Source: a virus
DNA length: 64,000 nucleotides
Reading direction: 5' to 3' (one strand)
Virus record (IMG/VR): IMGVR_UViG_3300006192_000008
Coordinates: 23,456 to 87,455 of that record
The notes beneath the pieces were generated by a model, which saw only the letters and a program-made list of their open reading frames with translations, made no database searches and was not told the origin of the DNA. The position numbers and the translations under genes are program-made. Numbering within the stretch: position 1 is the first letter of the stretch; each line of letters begins with the position of its first letter. Below, one piece after another: positions 16,827 through 26,265 of this stretch.

Positions 16827-17162
16827 TTAATCCTCGCTTTGGAACGTATACACCAACGAATAATATTGTTTAAGTTTATCTGGAAACTCTTTATATGGTT
16901 CAGACTCAAGAGTTCCTTTCTGGATCAACAAGAAGAATCCTGTAAGGTTTGGTAGGGCATAATCAAACATGATTGGATAGCCGGGAACCAAAGCAGCACT
17001 CAAGACAATAGGGTTTCTATCAGCATCATAAAGAGACATGAAATATAACTGAGAACGTTCGTTATAGATCATCTCAATAATGTAAGAGTTACCTTCCAGA
17101 GATACAGAGTATTCATAGATAGGGGAATCGTCTAACAGGAGGTCTACATAAAGGTCAGCCAT
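16827..17162 (-). CDS. Baseplate plug protein (cyanophage Pam3 plug-like)
   Basis: 111 aa. The pattern MADLYVDLLLDDSPIYEYSV... with an all-beta character and YDADRNPIVLSAALVPG fits the small plug/hub-adaptor family found beside the Dit-like and hub genes of simple contractile tails such as Pam3. Packed directly between those genes here. Confidence 0.65.
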   Translation of the reverse strand: MADLYVDLLLDDSPIYEYSVSLEGNSYIIEMIYNERSQLYFMSLYDADRNPIVLSAALVPGYPIMFDYALPNLTGFFLLIQKGTLESEPYKEFPDKLKQYYSLVYTFQSED

Positions 17163-17174
17163 AAATCTCTCCTA

Positions 17175-17981
17175 TTAGATTGGGAATATCCCAGTTGTGT
17201 TTTCTTTAGAGGCTTTTACAGAAGCAGATGAGTTGGTGTCTTTCTGTGTACTGTCGCATTTACCAAGAGATTTTTTATCTGTAGCCTTTTTTCTTAGTGC
17301 AGCTTGAACTACATCAGGCGGTATCCGCACTTTCTTCAAGTTCGCAAAACGTACACGCTCATAGGTAATATCTGCGTACAACGCAAAGCCAGTTTCGGTG
17401 TCCTCTCTAAAATTGATAGAAGTGATGACCAAGAAGGTAGTATCATCTGCCGGAAGTTTGCGAACCAGAGTAAGAAACCCATCTGTCTCATACAAAACTA
17501 CTGGGCGAATGAGTGTTTCAAATTGACCAGTTATTTGGTTGAAGCCCTCTCCCGACTGGAGGTTGACAAGAATATCTTGAATCTCTTCTGTAGTGTCTCC
17601 CCTAACATCGTCCATCACTACCTGTGGTAGAGTGTCGGGGAGGAACTGCCCAATGACGTTAGGGACAAACTTCATCAGCAAACTTTGGTCGTCTGAACTG
17701 ACTAGAACTTCAGTGGGGGCTGGCCTTGCATTGTAGGGAACGTCACCATTCTCATTCTGCAAGGCAATTGTGGAAATTGACAAATCAGTTCCACTAATTA
17801 CAGCACTCATTGTAAAGACTGGATTGTTGTTGATGTAGTGATCTGTTACGTTGCCGCCAGCATCAACAGGGTGACGTGTAGTCTGCCCTGTAAACGAGCG
17901 ATTCCAGTTGGTTACTGCATCAAAGTAGAGGAAGCCTCCGGCTTGAATAGAGTCAGCTTCCCAGCCTAGTGCGAATGACAT
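17175..17981 (-). CDS. Dit-like tail protein, 268 aa
   Basis: Lies between tape measure and plug, where Dit-like N-terminal-domain proteins occur. The C-terminal ~60 residues are polar and low in structure (KKATDKKSLGKCDSTQKDTN). No enzymatic motif. Assigned mainly by context and beta-rich composition. Confidence 0.6.
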   Translation of the reverse strand: MSFALGWEADSIQAGGFLYFDAVTNWNRSFTGQTTRHPVDAGGNVTDHYINNNPVFTMSAVISGTDLSISTIALQNENGDVPYNARPAPTEVLVSSDDQSLLMKFVPNVIGQFLPDTLPQVVMDDVRGDTTEEIQDILVNLQSGEGFNQITGQFETLIRPVVLYETDGFLTLVRKLPADDTTFLVITSINFREDTETGFALYADITYERVRFANLKKVRIPPDVVQAALRKKATDKKSLGKCDSTQKDTNSSASVKASKENTTGIFPI

Positions 17982-17982
17982 A

Positions 17983-20166
17983 CTAGCCTCCAGTATTAGG
18001 GTTTTGCATCAAGGTTTTCTGAAGCTCAGTTTGGAAATAATGTACAGTGAACTTCCCTACTTCCTCTGCATCAGTTGCTTGTGTATTAATAACAAACGCC
18101 CCAGGCTGTACCATAACTTGAGTTTGACCACCACCCATAAAACTTTCTTTAGATCGTCTTAGGAAATCAATTCCTGACATTGTAGGAGGAGCTTCAGGTT
18201 TACGGGCATTCATAGCATCATTAGTCAAACCACTATACTTCAATACCATAGTAAGCGGATGATCTGGAATCAGCCACATAGGGTTTGACATAAGCTCTTT
18301 CAATGCAGGGCTATCTTGCGTCATCTCCCCAACCTTTTTAGTGTAAGGAGCTGCAAAGTTGAGAGCTGCTGCACTCAAAGAAAGTACACTGGCTGCTGCT
18401 TCATACATAGAGTCACGAAACGGTTTCATTGCTTCATACATCTCTTTTTGAGCTTTTACATATTCCCTCATACTTGGGATAACTTCGTCCGAAAGCGTAC
18501 GAGACATTTGCTCTTCAAGCATCACGTTGGTCAAACGAGCTTGATCAGCTTGCACTGTACTGGAGAACTCTTGTACTCGTCCCATACCAGCCGCTGCTGC
18601 TGTTTTATAAGCATCAATAATGAGCTGAGAAGTAATCTCTCTGTTGGAAACAGCATCTTTAAATGTTGTTTCATCTTTCCCAGTTTGTTTGGCATACTCT
18701 TTTCTGATATAACCTAACATAGCTGGGTTGGCATCTACTAGCTGTCTATTCAGTTCATCACCTTGTGCATAGCCAAGGCCAAAGATTTGTTGTAACGCAT
18801 AGGCTTGACGTTCCATCTGAACTTGACCAAGGCCAGCAGAACGGGTTGCAATAGACATATCCTTATAGATACCAAATGCTTCGTCAGTTGTACGTCCCTG
18901 AGTAAGCATTTGCTTCATAAACTTTGCGTAAGGGTCAATCATAGGTTCAGCTTCAACGCCAAGCTGATTACTTAACTCAAAGAAGCGTTTATTAGAAAAG
19001 TCTTTCCCGTAACGACTAGACTCACCACTGGCAATATCCAATTGTATACGCTGGCGTTCACGTAATGCTTGACTATTACCTAGAGCGACGCTACCTTGTT
19101 GTACAGCAACACCTGCTGCTAATGGTGCAGCGGCTGCAAGTAGTTGCGGAGGCAACACCCCATAACCGAGGCTGAATCTGTCGGAGAACACTTGCCCGCT
19201 CGCGTGGGCGATGTTATGTGTAGGGTTGTACCCGCCTCCACTACTCACCCTTGGCTTCGTTACTCTACTGAGTTTAACTGCATTCTTTTCACGAATTTCA
19301 GCAAGTTTCTGTTCGTGACGTAGTGCCATACGTTCAACTGTTTGCTGATGTGTTAATCTGCGACTATCTTCTCTTCGCTTAAGGTCAAGTATTCTACGCT
19401 CAGAAGCTTCAACTTGACTCTGTACTTGGACACCTTCAACACGGTTAGACCTGAACGCCGCAAGCCGTTCTTGTAACGACCCCCTGCTTGGTGCTCCATA
19501 GGTAGAAGCATTCCTACCAATACGTCCAAGTGCAGATACTTCTCCAGACACTCTTTGTGCTTTACTGCTTTGGTAGTTGCCAACCCTACCGTATGAGCTA
19601 AATGCTTGTGCATTTTTCCCAATACGTCCAAGTGCAGACACTTCACGCATTTTACCCATGTTGGGGAGGTTTGCGAAGTGAGGGGAGTTTCTACCAATAC
19701 GCCCTAGTAGATTTCCCTCCTCACGAACTTTGTTTGCAAGTTTGTTGAGGTCTTTAATCCTCACGTCAGCAGCTTTGAACATATCCTTATAGATAGACAC
19801 AGCATCTGCGCGGTCACGACTACGAGATGGTAGTGGACTTCTCCCCATTGCAGGGAACAGTTTGTTGATGGATTCGGCGTTTCGCCTAATAACCTTCTGC
19901 TGATTAGTGACTGCTTGTGTCAGTTTGTTTGTTACAATGACGGCAGCAGCTGTCTCTTTATTAACAGCCTTTTGAGCAGAGACTTTACTCTTAGCACCAT
20001 CTACTGTAGTCTTAGTCTCTTTCTTAACGGCTTTCTCAAGGTCTGTAGTGCCCTTGACATTACCTTTAAGTCCTTTCTCAAGATTCCCAAGGAAAGCGTC
20101 AACTTTCTTCTGATCTTGCTTATTTACTTGTATACCTAATGCAACAAAATAGTCAGCAATTTTCAA
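17983..20166 (-). CDS. Tape measure protein
   Basis: 727 aa. Starts with TTG at 20166 (AAGGGG upstream, no ATG nearby) and reads IADYFVALGIQVNKQDQKKVDAFLGNLEKG, the usual tape-measure opening. It has long charged helical stretches, an Ala-rich segment (LLAAAAPLAAGVAV, about 345), and a downstream domain. The LGRIGRN/LGRIGKN motif recurs at least four times between residues 150 and 225. Short for a tape measure, implying a short tail of roughly 100 nm or less. Confidence 0.85.
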   Translation of the reverse strand: MKIADYFVALGIQVNKQDQKKVDAFLGNLEKGLKGNVKGTTDLEKAVKKETKTTVDGAKSKVSAQKAVNKETAAAVIVTNKLTQAVTNQQKVIRRNAESINKLFPAMGRSPLPSRSRDRADAVSIYKDMFKAADVRIKDLNKLANKVREEGNLLGRIGRNSPHFANLPNMGKMREVSALGRIGKNAQAFSSYGRVGNYQSSKAQRVSGEVSALGRIGRNASTYGAPSRGSLQERLAAFRSNRVEGVQVQSQVEASERRILDLKRREDSRRLTHQQTVERMALRHEQKLAEIREKNAVKLSRVTKPRVSSGGGYNPTHNIAHASGQVFSDRFSLGYGVLPPQLLAAAAPLAAGVAVQQGSVALGNSQALRERQRIQLDIASGESSRYGKDFSNKRFFELSNQLGVEAEPMIDPYAKFMKQMLTQGRTTDEAFGIYKDMSIATRSAGLGQVQMERQAYALQQIFGLGYAQGDELNRQLVDANPAMLGYIRKEYAKQTGKDETTFKDAVSNREITSQLIIDAYKTAAAAGMGRVQEFSSTVQADQARLTNVMLEEQMSRTLSDEVIPSMREYVKAQKEMYEAMKPFRDSMYEAAASVLSLSAAALNFAAPYTKKVGEMTQDSPALKELMSNPMWLIPDHPLTMVLKYSGLTNDAMNARKPEAPPTMSGIDFLRRSKESFMGGGQTQVMVQPGAFVINTQATDAEEVGKFTVHYFQTELQKTLMQNPNTGG

Positions 20167-20170
20167 GGCA

Positions 20171-20460
20171 TTACCCCTTAGCAGATTTCTGTTTTTGTTC
20201 TAGAATAGCCTGATCGTGGGCTGCCTTCTTTATGGAATCATGTACATCTAGCACTTCAAGCATACTATAGAGCTGTCCAATGGAATATTTATTATCCATG
20301 TCAGCTATCAAATGCAAACCACCCAGCTCATGTGTAGCTACTCGGTAAATTTCCCATTTTTGGGAAAACTCTTCAGCTATCTTACGCTCAAGGGGTGTAC
20401 TACTATTGCCACCCGACTCTTTGGATTTTAGTCCTCGGAATCGGGAGCGGTAAAAACGTC
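20171..20460 (-). CDS. Tail assembly chaperone extension, probably reached by -1 frameshift
   Basis: In the -1 frame, codons are open only from 20461 (TGA at 20464) to TAA at 20171, giving about 95 residues (...LERKIAEEFSQKWEIYRVATHELGG...). There is no start codon near its 5' end, and it ends 5 nt before the tape measure start. This mirrors lambda G-T and P2 E-E'. The overlap holds GTT TTT ACC; the UUU codon can re-pair after a -1 slip, but the site is not a canonical X-XXY-YYZ heptamer. Confidence 0.7.
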
Positions 20461-20754
20461 TTCAAAGTTGTAGTTCAGCACTGCTTGGTACAAAGAAGAT
20501 AGGTGCATAAAACGTCTAGCAAAAATAACATCGAACGACTGGATTGTAATTTGTTTGTTATCTTTAGCAACCGACTTAACAATTACTTCACGCATTGTGG
20601 CAAGATCACTCTTACCTGTTTGAATGGCTTCTTGGTACTTCTCCATAAACTGCAATGCATAGGATGCAGGGAGTGCAGTAACCAAATAATCTACTTCATC
20701 AACTGTAATCACTTCTTGAGGAAGTGCTACATCATTCATATTAAGCTTACTCAT
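20428..20754 (-). CDS. Tail assembly chaperone (short, unshifted product)
   Basis: 108 aa, located between tube-like and tape measure genes, the conserved place for G/GT-type chaperones. Text such as EVDYLVTALPASYALQFMEKYQEAI fits gpG-like proteins. Ends at TAA 20428; the -1 frame is open across this stop. Confidence 0.75.
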   Translation of the reverse strand: MSKLNMNDVALPQEVITVDEVDYLVTALPASYALQFMEKYQEAIQTGKSDLATMREVIVKSVAKDNKQITIQSFDVIFARRFMHLSSLYQAVLNYNFEDVFTAPDSED

Positions 20755-20827
20755 AAATATCTCTCATTATTTAGTGTTGTAAAACTTTAAGACCGTTTCC
20801 ATGACAGTCTTAAAATCTATTGTTTGT

Positions 20828-21334
20828 TTAGAAAATGTTGGAAACAGTATCAATAGCACTGTTAGCCAATCCAGAAGCAGCTCCAAAGATACCACTAAAG
20901 ATGTTGACAATCTGAGCATTACCACCAACAGTGTAACTACCAGTTGTCTGACAGAAGATTCTCCACTGACGATATTCAAACTCACCAGAGTAGACAACTT
21001 CAGGGTATCCTACAATGTAAGCTTCTACAGAACTGAATACACTTGTACCTTTCAGATCACTCACTGTAAGGGAAATACGCCCTGTACCATTCTGAAGGTC
21101 AAGCTCATGAATCCGTGAGAATACATCATTACTCATAGAAGTTTGAAGCAGTGGAATAGTAATCATGCAACTTGTGTCAGCATTTCTTACTCGTGTATGT
21201 TTGCCACGAATGCCACGAATAGGCTTGAAAGCATCTACACTTCTTGCAATTGAAATACTCTGCCAACCTGTTACTGTATAACCACCGAAGGTAAGGACTA
21301 CTTCTTTTGGACTATAGCAAAATACTTTAGACAT
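20828..21334 (-). CDS. Tube-like structural protein 3 (DUF3277-like)
   Basis: 168 aa. Shares with its two upstream neighbours the order: short N-terminus, beta-rich body, ISLTVSDLKG segment, then a late GYPEVVYSGEFEYRQWRIFC...YTVGGNAQ motif (R-x-W then GGN). Possible roles are tail tube, tube initiator or terminator. Third of three tandem paralogues. Confidence 0.7.
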   Translation of the reverse strand: MSKVFCYSPKEVVLTFGGYTVTGWQSISIARSVDAFKPIRGIRGKHTRVRNADTSCMITIPLLQTSMSNDVFSRIHELDLQNGTGRISLTVSDLKGTSVFSSVEAYIVGYPEVVYSGEFEYRQWRIFCQTTGSYTVGGNAQIVNIFSGIFGAASGLANSAIDTVSNIF

Positions 21335-21834
21335 TAGAATAGCCCCAATCCCGGTAGTGCAGAAACTGCAATGTTGGTAATATCATTCAACAAGGAGCTG
21401 ACTTCTTCGTTGCCGCCAATGTTGATAACAGCATAAGCAGATTTAATCACCCACACACGACTATCAATTGCATTGCTCTTTGTGAGACTAGGAATCCCTT
21501 CAATCCAAGATTCAGTGGAGAACAATAAGTCACTACCACTTTGATCTTTGATTAAAAGGGGAAACTTACCCCTCTGAGTAATCTCATCAACTTGCCACAA
21601 TTTAGTGAGAAGATTATTAGTCTCAGCACCATTGTGTAAAGTAATTGTAATTGTATATGTTTGACTGTTGTTATACTTTCTTGCTATTGTCCCATCAGGC
21701 ATCCGTACACTGCTGTAAGGCATTTCATCTTTATCAACAGAGATGAATGTACCATCGACAAACCCTGCAATTGGGATAAATCCAGCAATTAGGCATTGTA
21801 CTGATTCTGGAACATAATTAAACAGCGTGGTCAT
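21334..21834 (-). CDS. Tube-like structural protein 2 (DUF3277-like)
   Basis: 166 aa. It has FVDGTFISVDKDEMPYSS, LLIKDQSGSDLLFSTESWIEGIP and SRVWVIKSAYAVINIGGNEE, each with a counterpart in the adjacent 21885-22406 protein. Overlaps the next gene by one base. Confidence 0.7.
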   Translation of the reverse strand: MTTLFNYVPESVQCLIAGFIPIAGFVDGTFISVDKDEMPYSSVRMPDGTIARKYNNSQTYTITITLHNGAETNNLLTKLWQVDEITQRGKFPLLIKDQSGSDLLFSTESWIEGIPSLTKSNAIDSRVWVIKSAYAVINIGGNEEVSSLLNDITNIAVSALPGLGLF

Positions 21835-21884
21835 AACTTCTCCTTAGAGTTAAAGGGCTATATTTCAAGCCCTTATAAGGCTAG

Positions 21885-22406
21885 TTATGCTTGCCAGCGT
21901 GGATCAACTTCACCACCTACTGCGTTAACAGCTTGAACAGCAGCAGCATCCAATGGGGTGTTACCGCCAATGTAGTTGTCAGTATTGAACATGAAGAATG
22001 TCCAGTCACGTTGTTCTGTGGTGCTAGACAAAGTAACATCAGGAGTAGTAGCAATAATCGTCTGACTAGAGAAGAACATTGTCTGTCCACTTTGGTCTTT
22101 AATTGTCATTGCAGCTACATATGTGTTACCATCATCACCTTCATCAGCGCGTTGAAGTGCTTGCAGAACGTAGTTGGATTGTGCATATTGGTGTAGGCTT
22201 ACGGTTACGTTCATAGAACGATTGCGGCGTTTTACACGACCGCCACTTAGGTCACTGCCAATATAGGGTTCACTCGCTGGAACCATACGGGTTGCTGAGA
22301 TAAATGTACCCTCAACAAACCCTGTTACTTGGTGAGTAAAATCACCAACCGAGATAATTACGTTTACAGCCTCGGGACTGTAATTACCAATTAGAATATC
22401 AGGCAT
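21885..22406 (-). CDS. Tail tube protein (tube-like protein 1, DUF3277-like)
   Basis: 173 aa. FVEGTFISATRMVPASEPY, MTIKDQSGQTMFFSSQT and QRDWTFFMFNTDNYIGGN match the phage tube/structural family. Directly follows the sheath gene, the usual place of the major tube protein, so this paralogue is the best tube candidate. Confidence 0.75.
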   Translation of the reverse strand: MPDILIGNYSPEAVNVIISVGDFTHQVTGFVEGTFISATRMVPASEPYIGSDLSGGRVKRRNRSMNVTVSLHQYAQSNYVLQALQRADEGDDGNTYVAAMTIKDQSGQTMFFSSQTIIATTPDVTLSSTTEQRDWTFFMFNTDNYIGGNTPLDAAAVQAVNAVGGEVDPRWQA

Positions 22407-22424
22407 TATTTATATTCCTTTCCG

Positions 22425-22723
22425 TTATACGCTGAGGAAGCCGTTGATGATGACCTTGCGAATACTTCCCGCAAGACGAGCACGGAATACAAAAGCACCT
22501 GCAATACGTTGAGCACGAAGGTTCTCCGGTATGGCCAATACGTCAGGAGTTTGGACAACCCATCCGCGATCAATAAGACCATTGGCTTCTGCTTGAGAAA
22601 GAACACTTCTAATTTCATTCTCGATAATCAAAAGTCCGGGATTTGTAAGGGGTACCTTGAGACTGTTGATTAGGCGGAAGTACACTGCCTCTTGGAGGCG
22701 AGCGTACAACCAGTCAATACCTA
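22425..22723 (-). CDS. Tail sheath protein, exon 2
   Basis: C-terminal part of the contractile sheath (GIDWLYARLQEAVYFRLINS ... RKVIINGFLSV). It has no start of its own that makes a complete protein and continues exon 1 (23804-24830) after removal of the intron. The GIDWL...RLQE text matches conserved sheath C-terminal helices. Joined as proposed, the sheath is 441 aa. Confidence 0.8.
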
Positions 22724-23803
22724 CAATTTCCGTTTATGTTCATGTAAGGTCATTACTCTTACACCGCTTTAGGTTTTCTTGACCAACCGTGATGATTTCT
22801 TTTGCACCAATTTTCAATAATGTAATATTCCACATTACCGTAATATTGTGCGGCAAATATCGGGCTATCAAATTCCAAACCTTCTGGAGATACGAATTTA
22901 TTCTTACTTCTAGAAGAGGACTTGTGCAGGAACTCTTCATTTCTTTCTGCGTTTTGTATAATATTATCATTAAGCTGCTTTGAATTTGCAGCTTTTACTA
23001 CAGCACCAAGCTTCTGCATTGTAAGCAGTTGTTGGTAATTTTCCTCTTGACCTGACCAAGCTTTCATTTGTTTAGCTTTCTCGGCCTTCCACTCATCTGT
23101 GTGATTTTGACCTCTCCATGCGTCATTAGCCATCTTACGAATTTCATCCATGTAACCAGATTCGATACGTTGTTTAGCTAAGTCCCTCGCATGTTTTCGC
23201 TGAGCTTCATTATTGGCTAACGGGCGAATTCTATCCAGAAGACCTGACTCAACATTGGCCTTTCCACGAGCAATAACCTGCTCAACTTCCTGTCCAGCCA
23301 TCATTAGCCATGCCATATAGTCAGAGGCTTTTTTAAAGGCTTTCCAAAGCAATCTATGGGCAAATATGTGTTGTCTGTATGTCAACCTAATAAGGTTTTC
23401 TTTTGAATCATCGCCTCCTGCATGGCGAGGAATGATGTGGTGCTTTTCTGTGTAGACACCAACCTCAAACTCTTGATTCTTGTATTTCTCAATAAACGCA
23501 AAATAAAGTTTTTCGTAATTCATAACTTCTCCATAAGCAGCTCATGCTTTCACGTGAGACCAGACTATATCTTAACGTACAGCATCACCTGTTTACGTTC
23601 TCCCCATTTCGGGTCATTTGACCCTACGGCATTCCTGCCTAGTCGTTGAACCTTCCCTTTCGGGCTTGGCTGCTGATTGTCCAATTTCTGTCGTTTTCAA
23701 ACATTCACGCTTAAACCAGTTTACACAGGTTTTACGTTGTAGTCTACAGAACTTTAGGAGTTTCCAGCAATTAAAGGAGTTTTCACTAAACCGTTTCTGG
23801 TTT
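22724..23803 (-). other. Group I intron in the tail sheath gene
   Basis: Minus-strand RNA shows group I core elements: AATTGCTGGAAACTCC (P3/P4 5' region, near 23760), AATCAGCAGCCAAGC (near 23675), GGTTCAACGACTA (near 23645) and AAGATATAGTCT (near 23570). The P1-like hairpin CUAAACC/GGUUUAG lies at the 5' end. Splicing after U23804 and ending with G22724 keeps the frame; the alternative 22720-23808 also keeps frame. Exact ends are uncertain by a few bases. The HNH gene is inside, 3' of the core. Confidence 0.8.
22759..23523 (-). CDS. Intron-encoded HNH homing endonuclease
   Basis: 254 aa. YTEKHHIIPRHAGGDDSKENLIRLTYRQHIFAHRLLWKAF is an HNH core (His-His, Asn, His). It lies inside the sheath intron downstream of the catalytic core and presumably cuts intronless sheath genes. 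Its N-terminal half resembles the protein at 34017-34844. No maturase motif seen. Confidence 0.85.
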   Translation of the reverse strand: MNYEKLYFAFIEKYKNQEFEVGVYTEKHHIIPRHAGGDDSKENLIRLTYRQHIFAHRLLWKAFKKASDYMAWLMMAGQEVEQVIARGKANVESGLLDRIRPLANNEAQRKHARDLAKQRIESGYMDEIRKMANDAWRGQNHTDEWKAEKAKQMKAWSGQEENYQQLLTMQKLGAVVKAANSKQLNDNIIQNAERNEEFLHKSSSRSKNKFVSPEGLEFDSPIFAAQYYGNVEYYIIENWCKRNHHGWSRKPKAV

Positions 23804-24830
23804 AGGCGACTTGTTTCAAATCGATTGGCGAACCACCAAAAGTGTCACCGTCTTGGAAGATATCAACACCAGCAACACGAGTGTACATGTTGCAATTCTT
23901 GCCGCGAAGATTTACACGAGCTGTATCATTGATAGTCGAACGAGTTACGCCAACAGCGCGCTTCTTATCCCAATCGTTAGAACCGGGGGTGTAAGGAAGT
24001 TGAGCACCGATCCAAGCAGCTTCTGGGTATTCAGTATCAGCAGTTGGGAGATAAACACCAAAGGTGCGGTCTGCTGTTTTAGCACTGAGCTTATAAGCAA
24101 TGTCAGTGATACCTGTAGTGATTGCAACTGGGTCAGCAGTGGACGTACCCATGATTTTGCGTTGTGCTTGAATCACGTCACTGACGGCTTCTACAATCGC
24201 AGCGTTATGAGTATCAAGGATCAGTGCGTACCAAGTGCTGTTTTCATCACTAACAGCTTCTAGAGCTTCGGGATAGGTTTCAGTTGGCGTAGTAACAACG
24301 ACACTTAGGTTACTGGAAGCTACAATAGACCAATTAGACCCTGGAGTCACAACAGCCACGGAGAATGTACCGTCAAGGTTGTTTGTAAAGGTGACGCCGG
24401 TCACAGGGGCAAGATCATAAGCTGCTTTGAGGCCAGCTACGATTTCTGTTGCAAGTGCTGTGGCATCTGAAGTATAAGTAAACACAGTTGGTGTTACACT
24501 AGATGGTCCAGCAATAGTTACAGTGTATGCAGTACTGTTAGAAACAGTTGCAACGGAACCAGCAACACTGTTAACCTGACGACGGCCTACTACAATGCTT
24601 GGTGGACGAGCACCAACAGTAGTTTGACCAAAGAGCTTTTGAGCAATCTTATAAACTTCATCTGCACTGTCAAAGTCATCTTCAACAGCAGAGAAGTCAG
24701 TGTAAGAGCGAGTACGTTCAGAGAATTTAGTATGTGTTGCAAGTACAAGGGGGATTTGGAAAGACGCAGTTTCTACAGGGGTAGATTCTCGCGTAATCGT
24801 GATTTGAACGATCTGGTCGAGTTCCGCCAT
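23804..24830 (-). CDS. Tail sheath protein, exon 1
   Basis: N-terminal ~342 residues of the sheath: MAELDQIVQITITRESTPVE ... KRAVGVTRSTINDTARVNLRGKNCNMYTRVAGVDIFQDG. The last text is typical for sheath proteins just before the C-terminal domain. Unspliced, the frame stops at TAA 23802, removing the domain needed for sheath-sheath contacts; splicing restores it. Confidence 0.9.
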
Positions 24831-24851
24831 CGTTTATTTTCCTTTATTAGG

Positions 24852-25406
24852 TTAAGGGTTTATTACTAGGTCTTCAGGTATTGTAAAATTGTCTTGGATT
24901 GTGTCGTTGTAAACACCCTCGACTGTAATACCCTCTACAATATCCACCACTTGTTTAGTAACTACATGGTAGGAAAATGTTACGTCTAGATTGTGGTACT
25001 CTACCCAAGTGGTATCACGCTTCTGAGGGGCACGTCTTACTTGACTCTTTCTCATAAAGCCAAGCTTGTTACGAGCAGCCTCTTCTAACACCAGAGGGTT
25101 ATTGTTTATTCTTTGGTAGAGACTGTAAGCCATCTCACCAGATTGACTACCAACAAAGCTTAATTGAGCCATCACTTCATAAGAGACTTTAATAGTTTCT
25201 TCAAATTTGGCACCATTAGCTTCAACAAGACCACTGCTTACATGTCGTCCTGTTTGATCTACGTTTAAAATGCTAACTGTTACATAAGAGCCAGCTGGCT
25301 CATTACCATTGGCATGAGAATAAATGACCAGAGGGTTAGTGAACTCATCCAAAGTTTTGAGAGTGACGTTCCTGATGGCACCACGCACTGTAGAATAGAT
25401 ATTCAT
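24852..25406 (-). CDS. Neck/tail terminator protein (LIC_12616-like)
   Basis: 184 aa just upstream of the sheath. The pattern YVTVSILNVDQTGRHVSSG...VSYEVMAQLSFVGSQSGEMAYSLYQRI fits the neck/tail-completion family that joins tail to head. Overlaps the preceding gene by 4 nt. Confidence 0.7.
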   Translation of the reverse strand: MNIYSTVRGAIRNVTLKTLDEFTNPLVIYSHANGNEPAGSYVTVSILNVDQTGRHVSSGLVEANGAKFEETIKVSYEVMAQLSFVGSQSGEMAYSLYQRINNNPLVLEEAARNKLGFMRKSQVRRAPQKRDTTWVEYHNLDVTFSYHVVTKQVVDIVEGITVEGVYNDTIQDNFTIPEDLVINP

Positions 25407-25771
25407 CCTGCACTAATCTCCAGACGGGCTGCTGTTGCACGGTAATGGTCAAGGATTGACATGGAGTAATGTTTTACTTTCATCACTTTATAGCGATCAC
25501 CTTCATAAACAAACTCATCAGCCGACCAACCAGAAGTTCCCTGCTTATCCATACGAATCTCATTGGCACAGTAAATCTTGTACCATTCCCTTGACCTGTC
25601 AGCTTCAGGGAGTAACAGTAAGTCTTGATCTTTAAATGGTTGAATGTTTACTTCTAAGGGTACTTGTGTTTGTGTACCTTCTACCCATTCACCATTAACA
25701 TAACTGCCTTGTGTAGCCCTATAGAAAGTAATAGGTATCTTCTTAGTGAGAAGGAATTGTGGTTTTAGCAT
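25403..25771 (-). CDS. Head-tail connector protein, 122 aa
   Basis: A mostly beta protein (KIPITFYRATQGSYVNGEW...RYKVMKVKHYSMSILDHYRA) placed between connector genes. The C-terminal DHYRA...LE text is typical of head-closure/stopper proteins. Assigned by context. Confidence 0.6.
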   Translation of the reverse strand: MLKPQFLLTKKIPITFYRATQGSYVNGEWVEGTQTQVPLEVNIQPFKDQDLLLLPEADRSREWYKIYCANEIRMDKQGTSGWSADEFVYEGDRYKVMKVKHYSMSILDHYRATAARLEISAG

Positions 25772-26262
25772 TAAGTCCCTCTCTTAGCTGTCTTAGAAGT
25801 TACGTTGGAGATAAGTTGTCTAGTTTCATTCAATGGGTCATCAAACCCTTTCTGAGCGATTGTTGAGTCAGCGTTACCGGGAGTATCCCAAGCACGCATA
25901 ACATCTTTCAAGGTATCTTCAAAAGCTACACCCTCTTTACGGAGGATTTTGAATACATCCCTGCCCATTGCAACTTCAGTGAGGATTCTTTTAAAACTTC
26001 CTTTATCACTACCCTTCAAAAGAGCAGCTTTTAATCCAACCCTCATGAAAGGGCGAGGAGGAATACCAGAACCGTTTCCTTGACCTCCCTCAGTCCCTTC
26101 TTCTTGCCACTGAGCTACTTGGGCCATTGGCAAGTTATCATTGTCAGGGCCATAGCGATTTTCTTCAAACCAACCAAGTTGATTTTCAAGAGTCTCAGCC
26201 TTAGCAAAGGATTTCTTCAGAGCAAGCCAAGGGCTTTTGTCTACTGTTAATTTCATAGACAT
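25771..26262 (-). CDS. Virion morphogenesis / tail completion protein (Mu gpG-like or HK97 gp10-like)
   Basis: 163 aa. VAQWQEEGTEG...IPPRPFMRVGLKAAL is the signature of the family (W..G....IP.RPFMR). It acts when head and tail join. Shares one base with the next gene. Confidence 0.75.
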   Translation of the reverse strand: MSMKLTVDKSPWLALKKSFAKAETLENQLGWFEENRYGPDNDNLPMAQVAQWQEEGTEGGQGNGSGIPPRPFMRVGLKAALLKGSDKGSFKRILTEVAMGRDVFKILRKEGVAFEDTLKDVMRAWDTPGNADSTIAQKGFDDPLNETRQLISNVTSKTAKRGT

Positions 26263-26265
26263 TTG

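Noticed and set aside
19353-19697. Minus-strand frame of 114 aa inside the tape measure gene
   Set aside because: Shadow frame over the repeated LGRIGRN coding segment; no ribosome site.
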